Virus record (IMG/VR): IMGVR_UViG_3300000313_000003
Location: 1-37,860 of that record
Origin: a virus
DNA: 37,860 bases
Strand: one strand, 5' to 3'
Shown: piece by piece, positions 1 through 8,117 of the stretch
How positions within the stretch are numbered: position 1 is the stretch's first letter
How the letters are laid out: each line of letters starts with the position of its first letter
Position numbers and translations under genes: made by a program
Notes under the pieces: generated by a model
Database searches by the model: none
What the model was told of the DNA's origin: nothing
What the model saw: the letters and a program-made list of their open reading frames with translations, nothing else

Positions 1-101
1 GATCCTGCACCTGAAGTGGTTATACCACCAGCTCCTAAAATATTTAGATTATTCAAGGCCGGAGTTGCGACACCAGCATTAGTAGTATAAGTAGTTGCAA
101 T
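1..101. repeat. Terminal direct repeat, left copy (circular overlap)
   Basis: These 101 bases are identical to positions 37760-37860, the very end of the window. The reading frame of a fibre gene continues cleanly when the two copies are merged, which means the linear window is a circular or circularly permuted molecule opened at an arbitrary point. An exact overlap of 101 bases is more like an assembler k-mer overlap than a biological terminal repeat; that last point is inference. Confidence 0.93.
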
Positions 102-860
102 AGTACCGCCAGCATTAATGGTAATAGTATTGCCGGCACCAAGCGTGGTGATACCATTGGCGCCAGTAACCGTAATGGCATTGGCAGCCGCTACGGCAGA
201 ACCTATATCTTCATTAAATGTTAATGGAACAGAGGCAGCAGCATTGATTGTTACTGTAGAGCCAGCACCTACTGTGGCTATTCCTGTACCACCTAAAATG
301 TTAAGATTATTTAGAGCTGGTGTGGCAACTCCGACATTTTCTGTATAAGTTGTGGCAATATCTGCATTTGCATTAATAGTAATAGTGTTGCCGGCACCTG
401 AAGTATTGATGCCTGTTCCACCATTTATATTAAGAATATTCGCTACAGCAGTTGCTGTGCCTACATCTTCACTATAAACTATAGCAACTGAATTCCCTAC
501 CGTGAAAGTAAGTAGATTAAGTGCAGGATTTGATAGGATACTAATTCCCAACCCTTGCGTCAGTTTAATATTTCCTGCGCCATCTGGGAAAACGACTGTA
601 TTTGCTGTATCGGAAAGGCTTTGGAGATTACCAGGAGATCCTGACATTCGTGTCCAAAGAGCATTACCACCTGTTAATGGGTTGTGTACATTTAAAGCAG
701 CAAGCTTCCACCATTCATTATTAATCTTATTGAGCCATTCATCGCCAAGATTATAATTTTTATCATCAGTAAAAGTAGGATCGCGAGTAGCTATGACTCT
801 ACGGATAGCAGTATCGGCATTAAGAGGATAGTTCTTTACTGAGTTAGTGAAAGAGGTCAT
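1..860 (-). CDS. Tail fibre protein with C1q-like tip, N-terminal part (continues across the join to 37276)
   Basis: Start ATG at 860. The frame runs to position 1 and, after merging the 101-base terminal repeat, continues to the stop TAA at 37276, giving 447 residues. The N-terminal 80 residues (MTSFTNSVKNYPLNADTAIR...) form an attachment-type module that ends in LWTRMSG; a comparable module starts the fibre encoded at 4646. The middle is a beta-rich repeat stretch with recurring blocks such as VATPALNNLNILG and GAGSTVTI, about every 40-50 residues, typical of trimeric fibre shafts. The C-terminal 130 residues resemble a C1q/TNF-like jelly-roll. Expected role: host-receptor binding at the tail. 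The family call rests on composition and repeats; receptor is unknown. Confidence 0.85.
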   Translation of the reverse strand, partial: MTSFTNSVKNYPLNADTAIRRVIATRDPTFTDDKNYNLGDEWLNKINNEWWKLAALNVHNPLTGGNALWTRMSGSPGNLQSLSDTANTVVFPDGAGNIKLTQGLGISILSNPALNLLTFTVGNSVAIVYSEDVGTATAVANILNINGGTGINTSGAGNTITINANADIATTYTENVGVATPALNNLNILGGTGIATVGAGSTVTINAAASVPLTFNEDIGSAVAAANAITVTGANGITTLGAGNTITINAGGTIATTYTTNAGVATPALNNLNILGAGGITTSGAG

Positions 861-869
861 CGTTTTTCC

Positions 870-1490
870 TTAACAGATTAAATGGCCAGAAAAACAAGTA
901 TTTAAATCAGCTCCGCCACGTAATGATGTCGTCTTAGCCCCACCATCTGCATGAAATTCAATGATACATGTATCACCTGCTGTCATATCAAAAATTCCAG
1001 ACATATTTCCACCTATATCGGCATTTACCCCAAAAAAACCGATAACGTTATTTCTCGTAGGAAGATTGAATGCTAATTGCTTTCTGCTCGTACACTTAAT
1101 AAATGCATACATCGCAGTAGTTGTTGTAACACCGACATTTACATTAAAATTGCAATTGAAGAAATATCTTCCAGTAACTGGAGCAGTGAAGGTGCCTGTT
1201 CCTGCTGTATAATTACTTGCTTGATCGAAAACAACAGTATTGAAAAGTACAGTATATGCTGTTCCATCGCCTGAAATATTTGTTAAATCAGCACTAGCAT
1301 AAGCTAAGAAACATGGTTGAGCACTATTAGTCATCACATTTGTAGAACTTATCTTAGCCGTCGTACTTGTTACAAGACTTGTTCCATCATATTTTACTAT
1401 GCCTGTGCTCGTAGAAAAAGAGGTGGTATTGGAGCCACCTTTTGAAAGCTCTATAGGAATATTGGAATTTATTGCGTTGTTTGTAACGAT
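870..1490 (-). CDS. Short fibre/tip protein with C1q-like domain, apparent ATC start
   Basis: The obvious ATG at 1337 is internal: the frame stays open upstream to a strong AGGAGG at 1496-1501. The first residues after it (VTNNAINSN) line up codon for codon with the start of the next gene upstream, ATANAINAN, and the aligned initiation codon at 1488-1490 is ATC instead of ATG, 5 nt after the AGGAGG. This gives about 206 residues. The C-terminal 150 residues (GTGTFTAPVTGRYFFNCNFN) are C1q-like and resemble the tip of the fibre that ends at 37276. Likely a receptor-binding tip or accessory fibre. The start codon could also be the ATT at 1491-1493, the ATG at 1337, or reflect a point mutation. 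Confidence 0.75.
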   Translation of the reverse strand: MVTNNAINSNIPIELSKGGSNTTSFSTSTGIVKYDGTSLVTSTTAKISSTNVMTNSAQPCFLAYASADLTNISGDGTAYTVLFNTVVFDQASNYTAGTGTFTAPVTGRYFFNCNFNVNVGVTTTTAMYAFIKCTSRKQLAFNLPTRNNVIGFFGVNADIGGNMSGIFDMTAGDTCIIEFHADGGAKTTSLRGGADLNTCFSGHLIC

Positions 1491-1509
1491 AATTACCTCC
1501 TATTATGTA

Positions 1510-1561
1510 ATTTCATATGACATGAAATACATAATATTTGTCCGTTATTTAAATATGTCAA
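1510..1561 (-). promoter_or_regulatory. Possible promoter and leader hairpin for the 870-1490 gene
   Basis: On the minus strand there is TTGACA (1561-1556) and TATTAT (1536-1531), separated by 19 bases, longer than the usual 17. Between this -10 and the AGGAGG lies a 7-bp hairpin, ATTTCAT-GTCAT-ATGAAAT (1510-1528). Box quality is good but the spacing is suboptimal. Confidence 0.35.
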
Positions 1562-1564
1562 ATA

Positions 1565-2161
1565 TTAAGAAACAGTTATGTTTCCAACGCTATATAAAAC
1601 GTTCCAAGTAGCGTTTGCTGTGACACAAACCATATACACAGTATCACGAGTATTAGTCGATGCAAGAAATCCTGTAACACCTAAGGTCGTTGCTGATGTC
1701 CCAAAAAATATTTGGCTTCCAGCATTTGGTTGCGCGATTTTCCAGCCAGTTGCGTTATTCATTCCAGTAATTGCAACTACATCACCTACGCTTGATACCG
1801 CTGGCAATGTCATAGTTAAGAGGCCTGCTTTATTAGCAATGATCCCTTGACCTACGGTTGCTGATGCATCTACAGTGACAGTCGACCAAATTACGCCTGT
1901 GGTACCTGCTATGGTGATAGTGCCTGCACCGTTTGTAACACTAATACCGGAACCTGGAGTAATAGTTGTCGCAACAGGGCTAACACCTGTACTTCCAATA
2001 ACGATTTGACCATTAGTGAGTGGTCCTAATGATGTAATACCATTAGAGGCAGCTCCTACTAAAGGCGAAAATTGCGTAAGAGTGATACCACTAAATGTTC
2101 CTGCACCATCGTACTTTTGTATACCTGTGCTATTTGCATTGATTGCGTTGGCTGTAGCCAT
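1565..2161 (-). CDS. Fibre-associated structural protein, paralogue of the 2174-2767 product
   Basis: 198 residues, ATG at 2161 preceded by GAGGAAATATT. The N-terminus (MATANAINANSTGIQKYDG) is shared with the gene at 870-1490. The rest is a beta-rich segment with LGPLTNGQIVIGSTG and GAGTITIAGTTGVIW, followed by a C-terminal domain ending RDTVYMVCVTANATWNVL. The same blocks in the same order occur in the 2174-2767 product (LGPLTNGQLLIGNTG; GDTVRMVCVIANLRWVVV), so the two are tandem paralogues. No Cys-rich or catalytic motif is visible. I infer a small trimeric fibre or baseplate decoration; not verified. Confidence 0.8.
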   Translation of the reverse strand: MATANAINANSTGIQKYDGAGTFSGITLTQFSPLVGAASNGITSLGPLTNGQIVIGSTGVSPVATTITPGSGISVTNGAGTITIAGTTGVIWSTVTVDASATVGQGIIANKAGLLTMTLPAVSSVGDVVAITGMNNATGWKIAQPNAGSQIFFGTSATTLGVTGFLASTNTRDTVYMVCVTANATWNVLYSVGNITVS

Positions 2162-2173
2162 AATATTTCCTCA

Positions 2174-2767
2174 TTAATTAACAGTTAAATTTCCCATTTC
2201 GGATACTACAACCCAACGAAGGTTTGCTATCACGCATACCATTCTTACAGTATCGCCTTGTGCAGTTGATGCTAAACTTCCTCCAGCACCTAATGTACTG
2301 AGATTATTTGCTATTCTGATTCTTTGACCGGCACCTTGAGTAATTGTAAAACTAGCAGATCCATCTAAGGTAATTTCAATGATATTTCCTACAGCGGAAA
2401 CAGGAGGCAACAAAAGAGCAAGTGCTCCTCCACCTGAGCAAATATAACCATTATTTACGGCAAGAGTTTGAGAAGCAACGATAGGAGTCCAGGCAGTTCC
2501 TATTGCATTCGCTATAGTAATAGAGCCGGCAGCATTGGATATGCTGATACCAACTCCTGCTGTTATAGTCGCTGGAGTGGGATCATTTCCTGTATTTCCA
2601 ATTAAGAGTTGACCATTAGTCAATGGTCCTAAGAAATGAAAAGGGGCTGCACCTTCAGCTACAGGAAGCGTATGAGCGGTGGGACTGGCAACACCTGTTC
2701 CACCATGAGGCGGTGTTACTGGATCGCCAATGTCCCCTATAATTGAGATGATTCCACCTTGACTCAT
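2174..2767 (-). CDS. Fibre-associated structural protein
   Basis: 197 residues, ATG at 2767 with GGAG upstream; it overlaps the stop of the 2764-3099 gene by four bases (ATGA), indicating translational coupling. The N-terminus is glycine/proline-rich (GDPVTPPHGGTGVASPTAHT), typical of flexible linkers in tail fibres. A repeated beta-strand region and a C-terminal domain with MVCVIANLRWVVVSEMGNLTVN-type sequence match its downstream paralogue. Likely part of the tail tip or fibre complex; exact role unknown. Confidence 0.8.
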   Translation of the reverse strand: MSQGGIISIIGDIGDPVTPPHGGTGVASPTAHTLPVAEGAAPFHFLGPLTNGQLLIGNTGNDPTPATITAGVGISISNAAGSITIANAIGTAWTPIVASQTLAVNNGYICSGGGALALLLPPVSAVGNIIEITLDGSASFTITQGAGQRIRIANNLSTLGAGGSLASTAQGDTVRMVCVIANLRWVVVSEMGNLTVN

Positions 2768-3099
2768 ATGTTAGCTCCATATAAGACAACGAGATAAACA
2801 AGACCTACTCCTGCTGCTCCCTTCACATAGAATTGCGTACCTTGAGGCAGAAATAGATCGTCTGCATTCAAAGATTTATTTGATTCTACGTCGTATAAGA
2901 TGAACGATCCTGGAGGAATAATATCTTCATCTGTAACTCCATCTAATGAAATAGTGAGTAACTGATTAGAGTTATTTACTATTTTAAATATATATGTTCT
3001 ATTGGCTAATGGTAGTCCAAAAGGTACATATGTCCCTGCAAGAGTAGCTGTATTTACAGATCGTAATGCTTCATATCTGAGCTTTGTAGTGATTACCAT
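2764..3099 (-). CDS. Small beta-rich virion protein, unknown function
   Basis: 111 residues, ATG at 3099 preceded by AAGGAG. Sequence is beta-strand-like throughout with an alternating hydrophobic pattern (TYIFKIVNNSNQLLTISLDG) and a central IIPPGSFILYDVES segment, reminiscent of small fibre-hinge or collar proteins in other phages. No catalytic or membrane feature. Placed between a large fibre gene and two small fibre paralogues, with ATGA overlap downstream, so it probably joins the same structure. I do not recognise the family. Confidence 0.75.
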   Translation of the reverse strand: MVITTKLRYEALRSVNTATLAGTYVPFGLPLANRTYIFKIVNNSNQLLTISLDGVTDEDIIPPGSFILYDVESNKSLNADDLFLPQGTQFYVKGAAGVGLVYLVVLYGANI

Positions 3100-3107
3100 A
3101 AGGCTCC

Positions 3108-4646
3108 TTAGCTCATTATCCAGAAGTTTACAACAATGTTTGCAGCAGTAGATGCAGCACCAGCATTAAATATTCTGAATGCAATAGATGTAGCCGCTAC
3201 ATTCGTATATTCTACAATTTGCAATGCCGAGTTTACAGTTGAGCAAGATACCGTTGCTAATACTACGGAACCTGCTGCTACCATAGAGTTGGTTACAGTG
3301 AGTGTTCCATAAGCACCATTGGCAATTACATCCGTAAATGTTGCAGATCCAATACGGCAATTTGCAACGATTGGAGAAGCACCAGCTCCTGGAGCGACAG
3401 GTGTCGTTAAGATACCGCCTGCTAAAAGTTGTAGAGCATCAGTGGTTGCAGCAGTTGTTTGAATAGTTAAACCAACGCCTGTTCCTGCTGATGTATTAAC
3501 AGCAAGACCAGTTCCAGCACCACCTGCTAATGTAATTGCACTAGGTGCTGCAATCGTCAATGCGCCAGTTTGGCTCCCAATGTTGATTGCATGAGCCGCA
3601 GCTCCTGTTCCAAGATTAATTACACCAGCTCGAGTTGCGCCAGTTGCTAGTACATTCAATGTTTGAGTACCAGCAGAGCCTGCTCCTGTTAAAATATTTA
3701 CTGTAGAATTTGCGCCTGATGCACCATTGGAAATATTTACTATTTGAGCAGTTGTATTTATACCGTTGGCGATTTGAACTAAGGATCCATTAATCCCTTC
3801 TGCAATGTTAACTGTAGTAGCACCAGTTCCAGAACCTATGGCTATGATATTTCCAGCAGTCGATGATCCTAAAGTAATAAGACCTGATTGTCCTGTACCG
3901 CCAATTGTGATCGTTCCGCCAACTGTAGCTGCACCGATTGCATATGTTGAACCAGCAACACCATTAAGTGAAAAATTACCAGTACCAACTTTTAGAACTA
4001 TAGCTGCTGCGAGAGTACTTGATCCAATATCCACTACATGAGCTGCTGCTGAATCGCCGATATGAATAGTACGAGCTACTGTGCCTACGCCTATAGAAAT
4101 GGCGTTGGCTGCGTTATCTGTTCCTATGCCTACAGTACCGCCGTTTATAGTGGATGCGCCCGTTATTGCGGCACCACCTGCGGTTACAGTTAATCCTGTA
4201 GCAGCGGTGATAGTTGTGCCCGAAGAAAAGGAAGTTCCTGAATGCATCGTTGTAGTTGATGCTACTGATCCTGGAGCTAGAAAAGCTGCCGGAATTGTAA
4301 ATGTTATCGTACTTCCTGCGCCAGTTGTTGTGATTTGTCCGCCTGTTCCTGCAAGAGTAATATTTCCTGCGAACGGAGCAATTGCACCGCCTCCATCACC
4401 TGTCAGAGTATTTAGTGGTCCACCATTTGTACCAAGAAGAACCCATGTTGCTGCGCCTGATGCAACTTGGGTAAGCATATAAGATATAGCTGTTATTTTA
4501 TTGTCCCATACTTGTCCTAATGGATAGCCAGTATCATTGGCTGTAGGAGCTCTTTTTGAAATAATTGGAGATGGATAGAATTTTGTAAAATTAGGCTGCG
4601 GCGACCCTGAAAGTGTCTGAGCCTGTGGTCTGAGCTTTTGCGCCAT
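3108..4646 (-). CDS. Large tail fibre protein with IxIG repeat shaft
   Basis: 512 residues; ATG at 4646 with GAGG six bases upstream. The first ~80 residues (MAQKLRPQAQTLSGSPQPNF to ATWVLLGTNGG) form a head module that resembles the start of the fibre encoded at 860. Residues ~90-420 are Gly/Ala/Thr/Ile-rich with many short repeats of the INIG / ITIG / ISIG type every 10-20 residues, a pattern of beta-helical or beta-prism fibre shafts. The last ~95 residues form a distinct C-terminal domain ending AANIVVNFWIMS. First gene of the fibre cassette, preceded by a 267-base gap that must hold its promoter. Likely the main host-recognition fibre. Confidence 0.85.
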   Translation of the reverse strand: MAQKLRPQAQTLSGSPQPNFTKFYPSPIISKRAPTANDTGYPLGQVWDNKITAISYMLTQVASGAATWVLLGTNGGPLNTLTGDGGGAIAPFAGNITLAGTGGQITTTGAGSTITFTIPAAFLAPGSVASTTTMHSGTSFSSGTTITAATGLTVTAGGAAITGASTINGGTVGIGTDNAANAISIGVGTVARTIHIGDSAAAHVVDIGSSTLAAAIVLKVGTGNFSLNGVAGSTYAIGAATVGGTITIGGTGQSGLITLGSSTAGNIIAIGSGTGATTVNIAEGINGSLVQIANGINTTAQIVNISNGASGANSTVNILTGAGSAGTQTLNVLATGATRAGVINLGTGAAAHAINIGSQTGALTIAAPSAITLAGGAGTGLAVNTSAGTGVGLTIQTTAATTDALQLLAGGILTTPVAPGAGASPIVANCRIGSATFTDVIANGAYGTLTVTNSMVAAGSVVLATVSCSTVNSALQIVEYTNVAATSIAFRIFNAGAASTAANIVVNFWIMS

Positions 4647-4703
4647 ATAACCTCACGCCGTCTTGTTAAAGAATTTAATTTACATTAACAGGTGGGGTTA
4701 TGG

Positions 4704-4868
4704 ATGTCAAAATATAAATTTAAGTTGTCATATCATGCACAAGAAATAGAAGTTTTGTGTGCATATTTTTATTTCGTACACAGAAAATCATCTAATTTGT
4801 GCATATTGTCGTCGAATTGCGCCAAGATTGCGCGGCGTAATCAAATTCAAATAATCTTAACATCTTGA
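4704..4868 (+). CDS. Possible 54-residue protein, doubtful
   Basis: Opens at ATG 4704 after a GGTGGGG purine stretch and closes at TGA 4868. It is basic and lacks any motif I recognise. It lies in the divergent gap between the leftward fibre operon and a rightward small-gene cluster, which also contains imperfect repeats of TGTGCATATT (around 4757 and 4797). It may be noise in a regulatory gap. Confidence 0.25.
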   Translation: MSKYKFKLSYHAQEIEVLCAYFYFVHRKSSNLCILSSNCAKIARRNQIQIILTS

Positions 4869-4913
4869 TGATTAATGGTTTTTGAAGTAGACTTTGGGAA
4901 AAAGGAGGATATT

Positions 4914-5162
4914 ATGAATATTGATTGGAGTGCAATTTTTACTGGAGTTGGTGTTGTCATTACAATATTTTTAAGCTTTTGGAAATTAAGTGCTAAACTT
5001 TCTATGCTACAAACTTCTATGGAAAGTATAGATTTTCGACTCGGCAATGTAGAAAAAGATGTAAATGATCTTAAAATACGTGTGGGTTCTATTGAAACTA
5101 GAGTTACAGTTATGGAGACAATTCTCTCGATGATGGGTGCTCCATTGAAAGAGAAGAAATAG
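4914..5162 (+). CDS. Small membrane-anchored coiled-coil protein
   Basis: ATG 4914 is preferred over an upstream ATG at 4875 because a strong AAAGGAGG lies just before it. 82 residues: one N-terminal membrane segment (AIFTGVGVVITIFLSFW, ~5-22), then a long amphipathic helix with heptad-like spacing (FRLGNVEKDVNDLKIRVGSI). This layout matches the protein at 27474 and is common among small phage proteins called holin-like or hemolysin-XhlA-like. Lysis or membrane role is inference only. Forms a short rightward cluster with 5165-5299. Confidence 0.75.
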   Translation: MNIDWSAIFTGVGVVITIFLSFWKLSAKLSMLQTSMESIDFRLGNVEKDVNDLKIRVGSIETRVTVMETILSMMGAPLKEKK

Positions 5163-5164
5163 AA

Positions 5165-5299
5165 ATGAATATCTTCTTCATGGTAGGAATTTTTTTATTC
5201 GTAATGTTTGCTATATATACGCTTAAAGAAGAGAGAAATGAAATTAATGATTTTAGAGAGCGAGTTGCAAGATTAGAAATTTTAATACAGAGGAAATAA
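5165..5299 (+). CDS. 44-residue membrane protein with charged tail
   Basis: Starts at ATG 5165, two bases after the stop of the previous gene. Residues 2-18 are a hydrophobic membrane segment (NIFFMVGIFLFVMFAIY), followed by a charged helix (KEERNEINDFRERVARLEIL). Topology and size resemble small i-spanins or holin partners. Position right after another membrane/coiled-coil gene suggests a membrane pair, perhaps a lysis module. Function not established. Confidence 0.6.
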   Translation: MNIFFMVGIFLFVMFAIYTLKEERNEINDFRERVARLEILIQRK

Positions 5300-5300
5300 A

Positions 5301-5366
5301 ATGTTTAGTTTTTTTATGTGTATTATATGCTTTATCTTTTTATCTGCTTCTGGCGCTGATTCTTAA
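5301..5366 (+). CDS. Possible 21-residue hydrophobic peptide
   Basis: Begins one base after the previous stop (ATG 5301, with GAGG at 5289-5293) and reads MFSFFMCIICFIFLSASGAD. It looks like a signal peptide with nothing after it. It overlaps the 3' end of the convergent gene at 5332. Could be a tiny membrane peptide or chance. Confidence 0.25.
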   Translation: MFSFFMCIICFIFLSASGADS

Positions 5367-6780
5367 TATTTTTCTCATCTCTGATTTTAATTTCTTCATT
5401 GATTTTATCTATGATTTTCAATTCTTTAATAAAAGCTGAAGTATTTTCCTGAATTCCAGAAGCTATTGCTTTTGCATAATGCTTTTGAAGTTGTGGACTT
5501 TTTGCAGCACGTGCAAAAAACTCTCCTGCCTTTAATATCCCATAACCAGCAGCGGGATAAGCAACTCCTCCTGTATGATATAATCCATACATAAACGCAT
5601 AAGGAATGGCTTTCTTAAATTCTGTATTTAATGGAAGTTTATCTAATACTCGATCAACTTTGGTTTTCATAAGATTAGAAAATTTTTTACTAGCTTTTGT
5701 GGCAGCATAAGCTTCGTTTGCATTACGCATGTGTTTAAGATATGTTGGATTATGTTGCGTTCCATATAATTCAAGTGCATCATCGATAGATTTAGAAAAT
5801 GGCAAAAATTGATATTTATTTTTTTGAAGTAACGCAGGATCATCCATTAATTCATTTATATCTCTTTTTGCTTGATCCAAATTTTTTACTGAAATTCTTC
5901 CTCCAGAAATCTTATTCAAAAGTTCATCTATTGGTTTTAAAACAGCAGATTTTGATGGTGTTGAAACACCTTGCGTTAAAGTGGATTTAATAGAATTTAA
6001 TTCATTTTCTAATTGTGAAACATTGGTTATAGCATTAGCAGGAATAGCTTGTTGTGCTTGACCATATTGATTTTTATAATATGATTTTGCTGTATTTTCA
6101 CCTTTTAGAAGTCCGGAAAAAAACATTGTTCCTAATTTCCCATATTCTTGTTGTTTTTCAGAACCACCCAGCGCTTTTATAACTTCTTTTGCACCTTCGC
6201 CTGCTGTTCCTTGAACTATGGCACGACCAATTGATGTTGATCCTGTTAAAGGATTTACTAAAGAAGCAATAGTTTCTGTATATTCACCTCTTCGTTTTTG
6301 TCCTTCTGTTTTCGGTTCAGTTTTTCCACCAGAAATTTCTTTTGTAATTTCTCTAAATCGTTCCGTTTTAGGCAATTGTAGACCAATTGATGAATTCTCA
6401 TCATATTCGCCAAGATCAAATCCAGGTATTTTTCTTAAAACATTCCATAATAATTTATTGCCAAATTCCTGTATTTCTCCAGGACCTCCTAAAATAGTTT
6501 CAGCAGCTCTTGCCACATGCATAGGAATTTCTTCAGAAATTTGCCGAGGAAATGTTTTTTGTTCAGGAACCTCATATTGTTCCCAATTGTTTTCTTTTTT
6601 AAATGGCTGCGTTGCTGTTTGAAGCTGTCTTTGTAAAGGAGTTTCTTTTGTTATAGATTGTGGTGCTTCTTTCTTTAAAGAAGATTTGACATTCTTATTC
6701 ACACGATATTTTTCCCAATACTCATTATCCGAAGTTTGAGAATCCAATTGCTGAGAAGAAAGATCATTTTGTTGAATCAT
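5332..6780 (-). CDS. Putative internal virion / ejection protein
   Basis: 482 residues, mostly helical and highly charged. N-terminal 90 residues are low-complexity Q/K/E-rich with two WE(K/Q)Y(R/E)V motifs (WEKYRVNKNV ~22 and WEQYEVPEQ ~68), which look like short repeated docking peptides. The middle holds glycine-bearing hydrophobic patches; near residue 395 there is a possible membrane-active helix (AIPYAFMYGLYHTGGVAYPAAGY). Start ATG overlaps the stop of the upstream gene (TAATG). Last of three consecutive large genes at the distal end of the head-tail block, the place where P22-like and other podoviruses encode proteins ejected with DNA. Function inferred from position, size and composition. 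Confidence 0.75.
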   Translation of the reverse strand: MIQQNDLSSQQLDSQTSDNEYWEKYRVNKNVKSSLKKEAPQSITKETPLQRQLQTATQPFKKENNWEQYEVPEQKTFPRQISEEIPMHVARAAETILGGPGEIQEFGNKLLWNVLRKIPGFDLGEYDENSSIGLQLPKTERFREITKEISGGKTEPKTEGQKRRGEYTETIASLVNPLTGSTSIGRAIVQGTAGEGAKEVIKALGGSEKQQEYGKLGTMFFSGLLKGENTAKSYYKNQYGQAQQAIPANAITNVSQLENELNSIKSTLTQGVSTPSKSAVLKPIDELLNKISGGRISVKNLDQAKRDINELMDDPALLQKNKYQFLPFSKSIDDALELYGTQHNPTYLKHMRNANEAYAATKASKKFSNLMKTKVDRVLDKLPLNTEFKKAIPYAFMYGLYHTGGVAYPAAGYGILKAGEFFARAAKSPQLQKHYAKAIASGIQENTSAFIKELKIIDKINEEIKIRDEKNIKNQRQKQIKR

Positions 6781-8111
6781 TAGAATCCGAAGCCTCCTTC
6801 TTGAATTGCTTTTTGTGCTTCATTTATAGGGATTCTATATGTTTTACCATCTTTATAAAGAGTAATTTTTTCTCCTTGACTAAGATCACTCATTAAATCA
6901 TTAATTAAAGGTTCTACTTTGTCAAAAACAGAAATTTCAATATCTTTAGGAGTTTTTCCATTATTTTCTTTCATTGTTTCTTTATATGATTGATAATATG
7001 TATCATTCATTTCACCAATTTGTTCCATCATATCTAATATTTGCAACCTACCTTCATTAGAATTTAACAATGTAGGTATACGTTGCAAAAAAATACCAAA
7101 TTCACTAGCTAGAATTCTTGCTCCATAATCGCCAGTAATCCCTGAAGTAAAATCATATACTCTTTTTTGATACTCTTCACTATTTGGATTGTTTAATATA
7201 CCTAATGGCAACCCAACTTTATCTAATAATGCAACCATTGCTGGTTCAGGCAATGTTCCTGACTTTGCTAAACTTCTAAGATGTTGAATATTAACTTTAT
7301 TTTTTATATGCGCTTGATGAGTGGCAAATATTTTGTCTCTAAATTCTTTAGATTCTTTTCTATTCTCTGATTCAGTTTTTGCTTCAAATTTTCTATCAGC
7401 TTCTGTCTTTCTATCGGCACGAGTTAATTCAGCTTGTCTTGCTGCTGATGCTATTTTTTCATTCTGTGTCATAGTATTAGCAATACTGGGATCTACAATT
7501 GCAGCTGCTAATCGTTGTTGAGGATTTGACGTAATATTAGATGTTGGTGTTTCTTGTTGTATCTGTCGTTGCTGTATAAATTGCTGTGGATTTTGTTGTG
7601 GAAATTGCTGTTGTTGCAATTTTGCCGGCCCTTGCATGGGTTGATCACCCATTTGATTCATATTTTCTAATTGTTGTCCATAGAATGCACGATTCAATGC
7701 TTGATTTACAGGTGCTTGATATGGTTGATTTGGTTGACCACCAAGTTCAGGCAAAATATCTTGTAATAACTTTACTTTTGAACGAACTTTTTGCTCTTGT
7801 TTTCGTTGTTCTAAACTAGAAGAAAAAACAGCTTTTGCAATCTCAGGATTTTCATCACCAAATGCATCTTCTTGCAAACCCATTTGTCGAGCAATAGCAG
7901 AGTTGTATTTGCGATTTTCTTTACGTTGAAGCATCTTTTCAATGCCGTAGTTTAAGCCTTTCTCAAGCCCACCACCTAGACCTTTCCCCAATGTTTCTGC
8001 AAGAAAATCTGCCGATGATTGTCCTCTTTCTCGTGCTTGACGTGGCTGTGGAATATTATATCGAGGATTATAACCTTCACCGTGCATTTGTGGCATAAAT
8101 TGCATTGTCAT
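6780..8111 (-). CDS. Putative internal virion protein, Gln-rich
   Basis: 443 residues. Begins MTMQFMPQMHGEGYNPRY, then a glycine patch (LGKGLGGGLEKGLNYGIEKM, ~42-61), a Gln/Pro/Asn-rich stretch (~120-200, e.g. QQQQFPQQNPQQFIQQR), a charged helical segment (RADRKTEADRKFEAKTESEN) and a folded C-terminal ~180 residues. Poly-Q regions plus long helices are typical of proteins packed inside podovirus heads and ejected. A GAGG lies rather far (about 10 bases) upstream of ATG 8111; the second ATG two codons later is possible. Sits between two other candidate ejection genes. Confidence 0.75.
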   Translation of the reverse strand: MTMQFMPQMHGEGYNPRYNIPQPRQARERGQSSADFLAETLGKGLGGGLEKGLNYGIEKMLQRKENRKYNSAIARQMGLQEDAFGDENPEIAKAVFSSSLEQRKQEQKVRSKVKLLQDILPELGGQPNQPYQAPVNQALNRAFYGQQLENMNQMGDQPMQGPAKLQQQQFPQQNPQQFIQQRQIQQETPTSNITSNPQQRLAAAIVDPSIANTMTQNEKIASAARQAELTRADRKTEADRKFEAKTESENRKESKEFRDKIFATHQAHIKNKVNIQHLRSLAKSGTLPEPAMVALLDKVGLPLGILNNPNSEEYQKRVYDFTSGITGDYGARILASEFGIFLQRIPTLLNSNEGRLQILDMMEQIGEMNDTYYQSYKETMKENNGKTPKDIEISVFDKVEPLINDLMSDLSQGEKITLYKDGKTYRIPINEAQKAIQEGGFGF

Positions 8112-8117
8112 ATTTTA

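Noticed and set aside
118-348. Plus-strand open frame opposite the fibre gene, Val/Ala/Pro-rich
   Set aside because: It is the complement of Gly/Thr/Ala-rich fibre repeats, has no SD and resembles other frames opposite fibre genes (3805-4041, 4081-4482).
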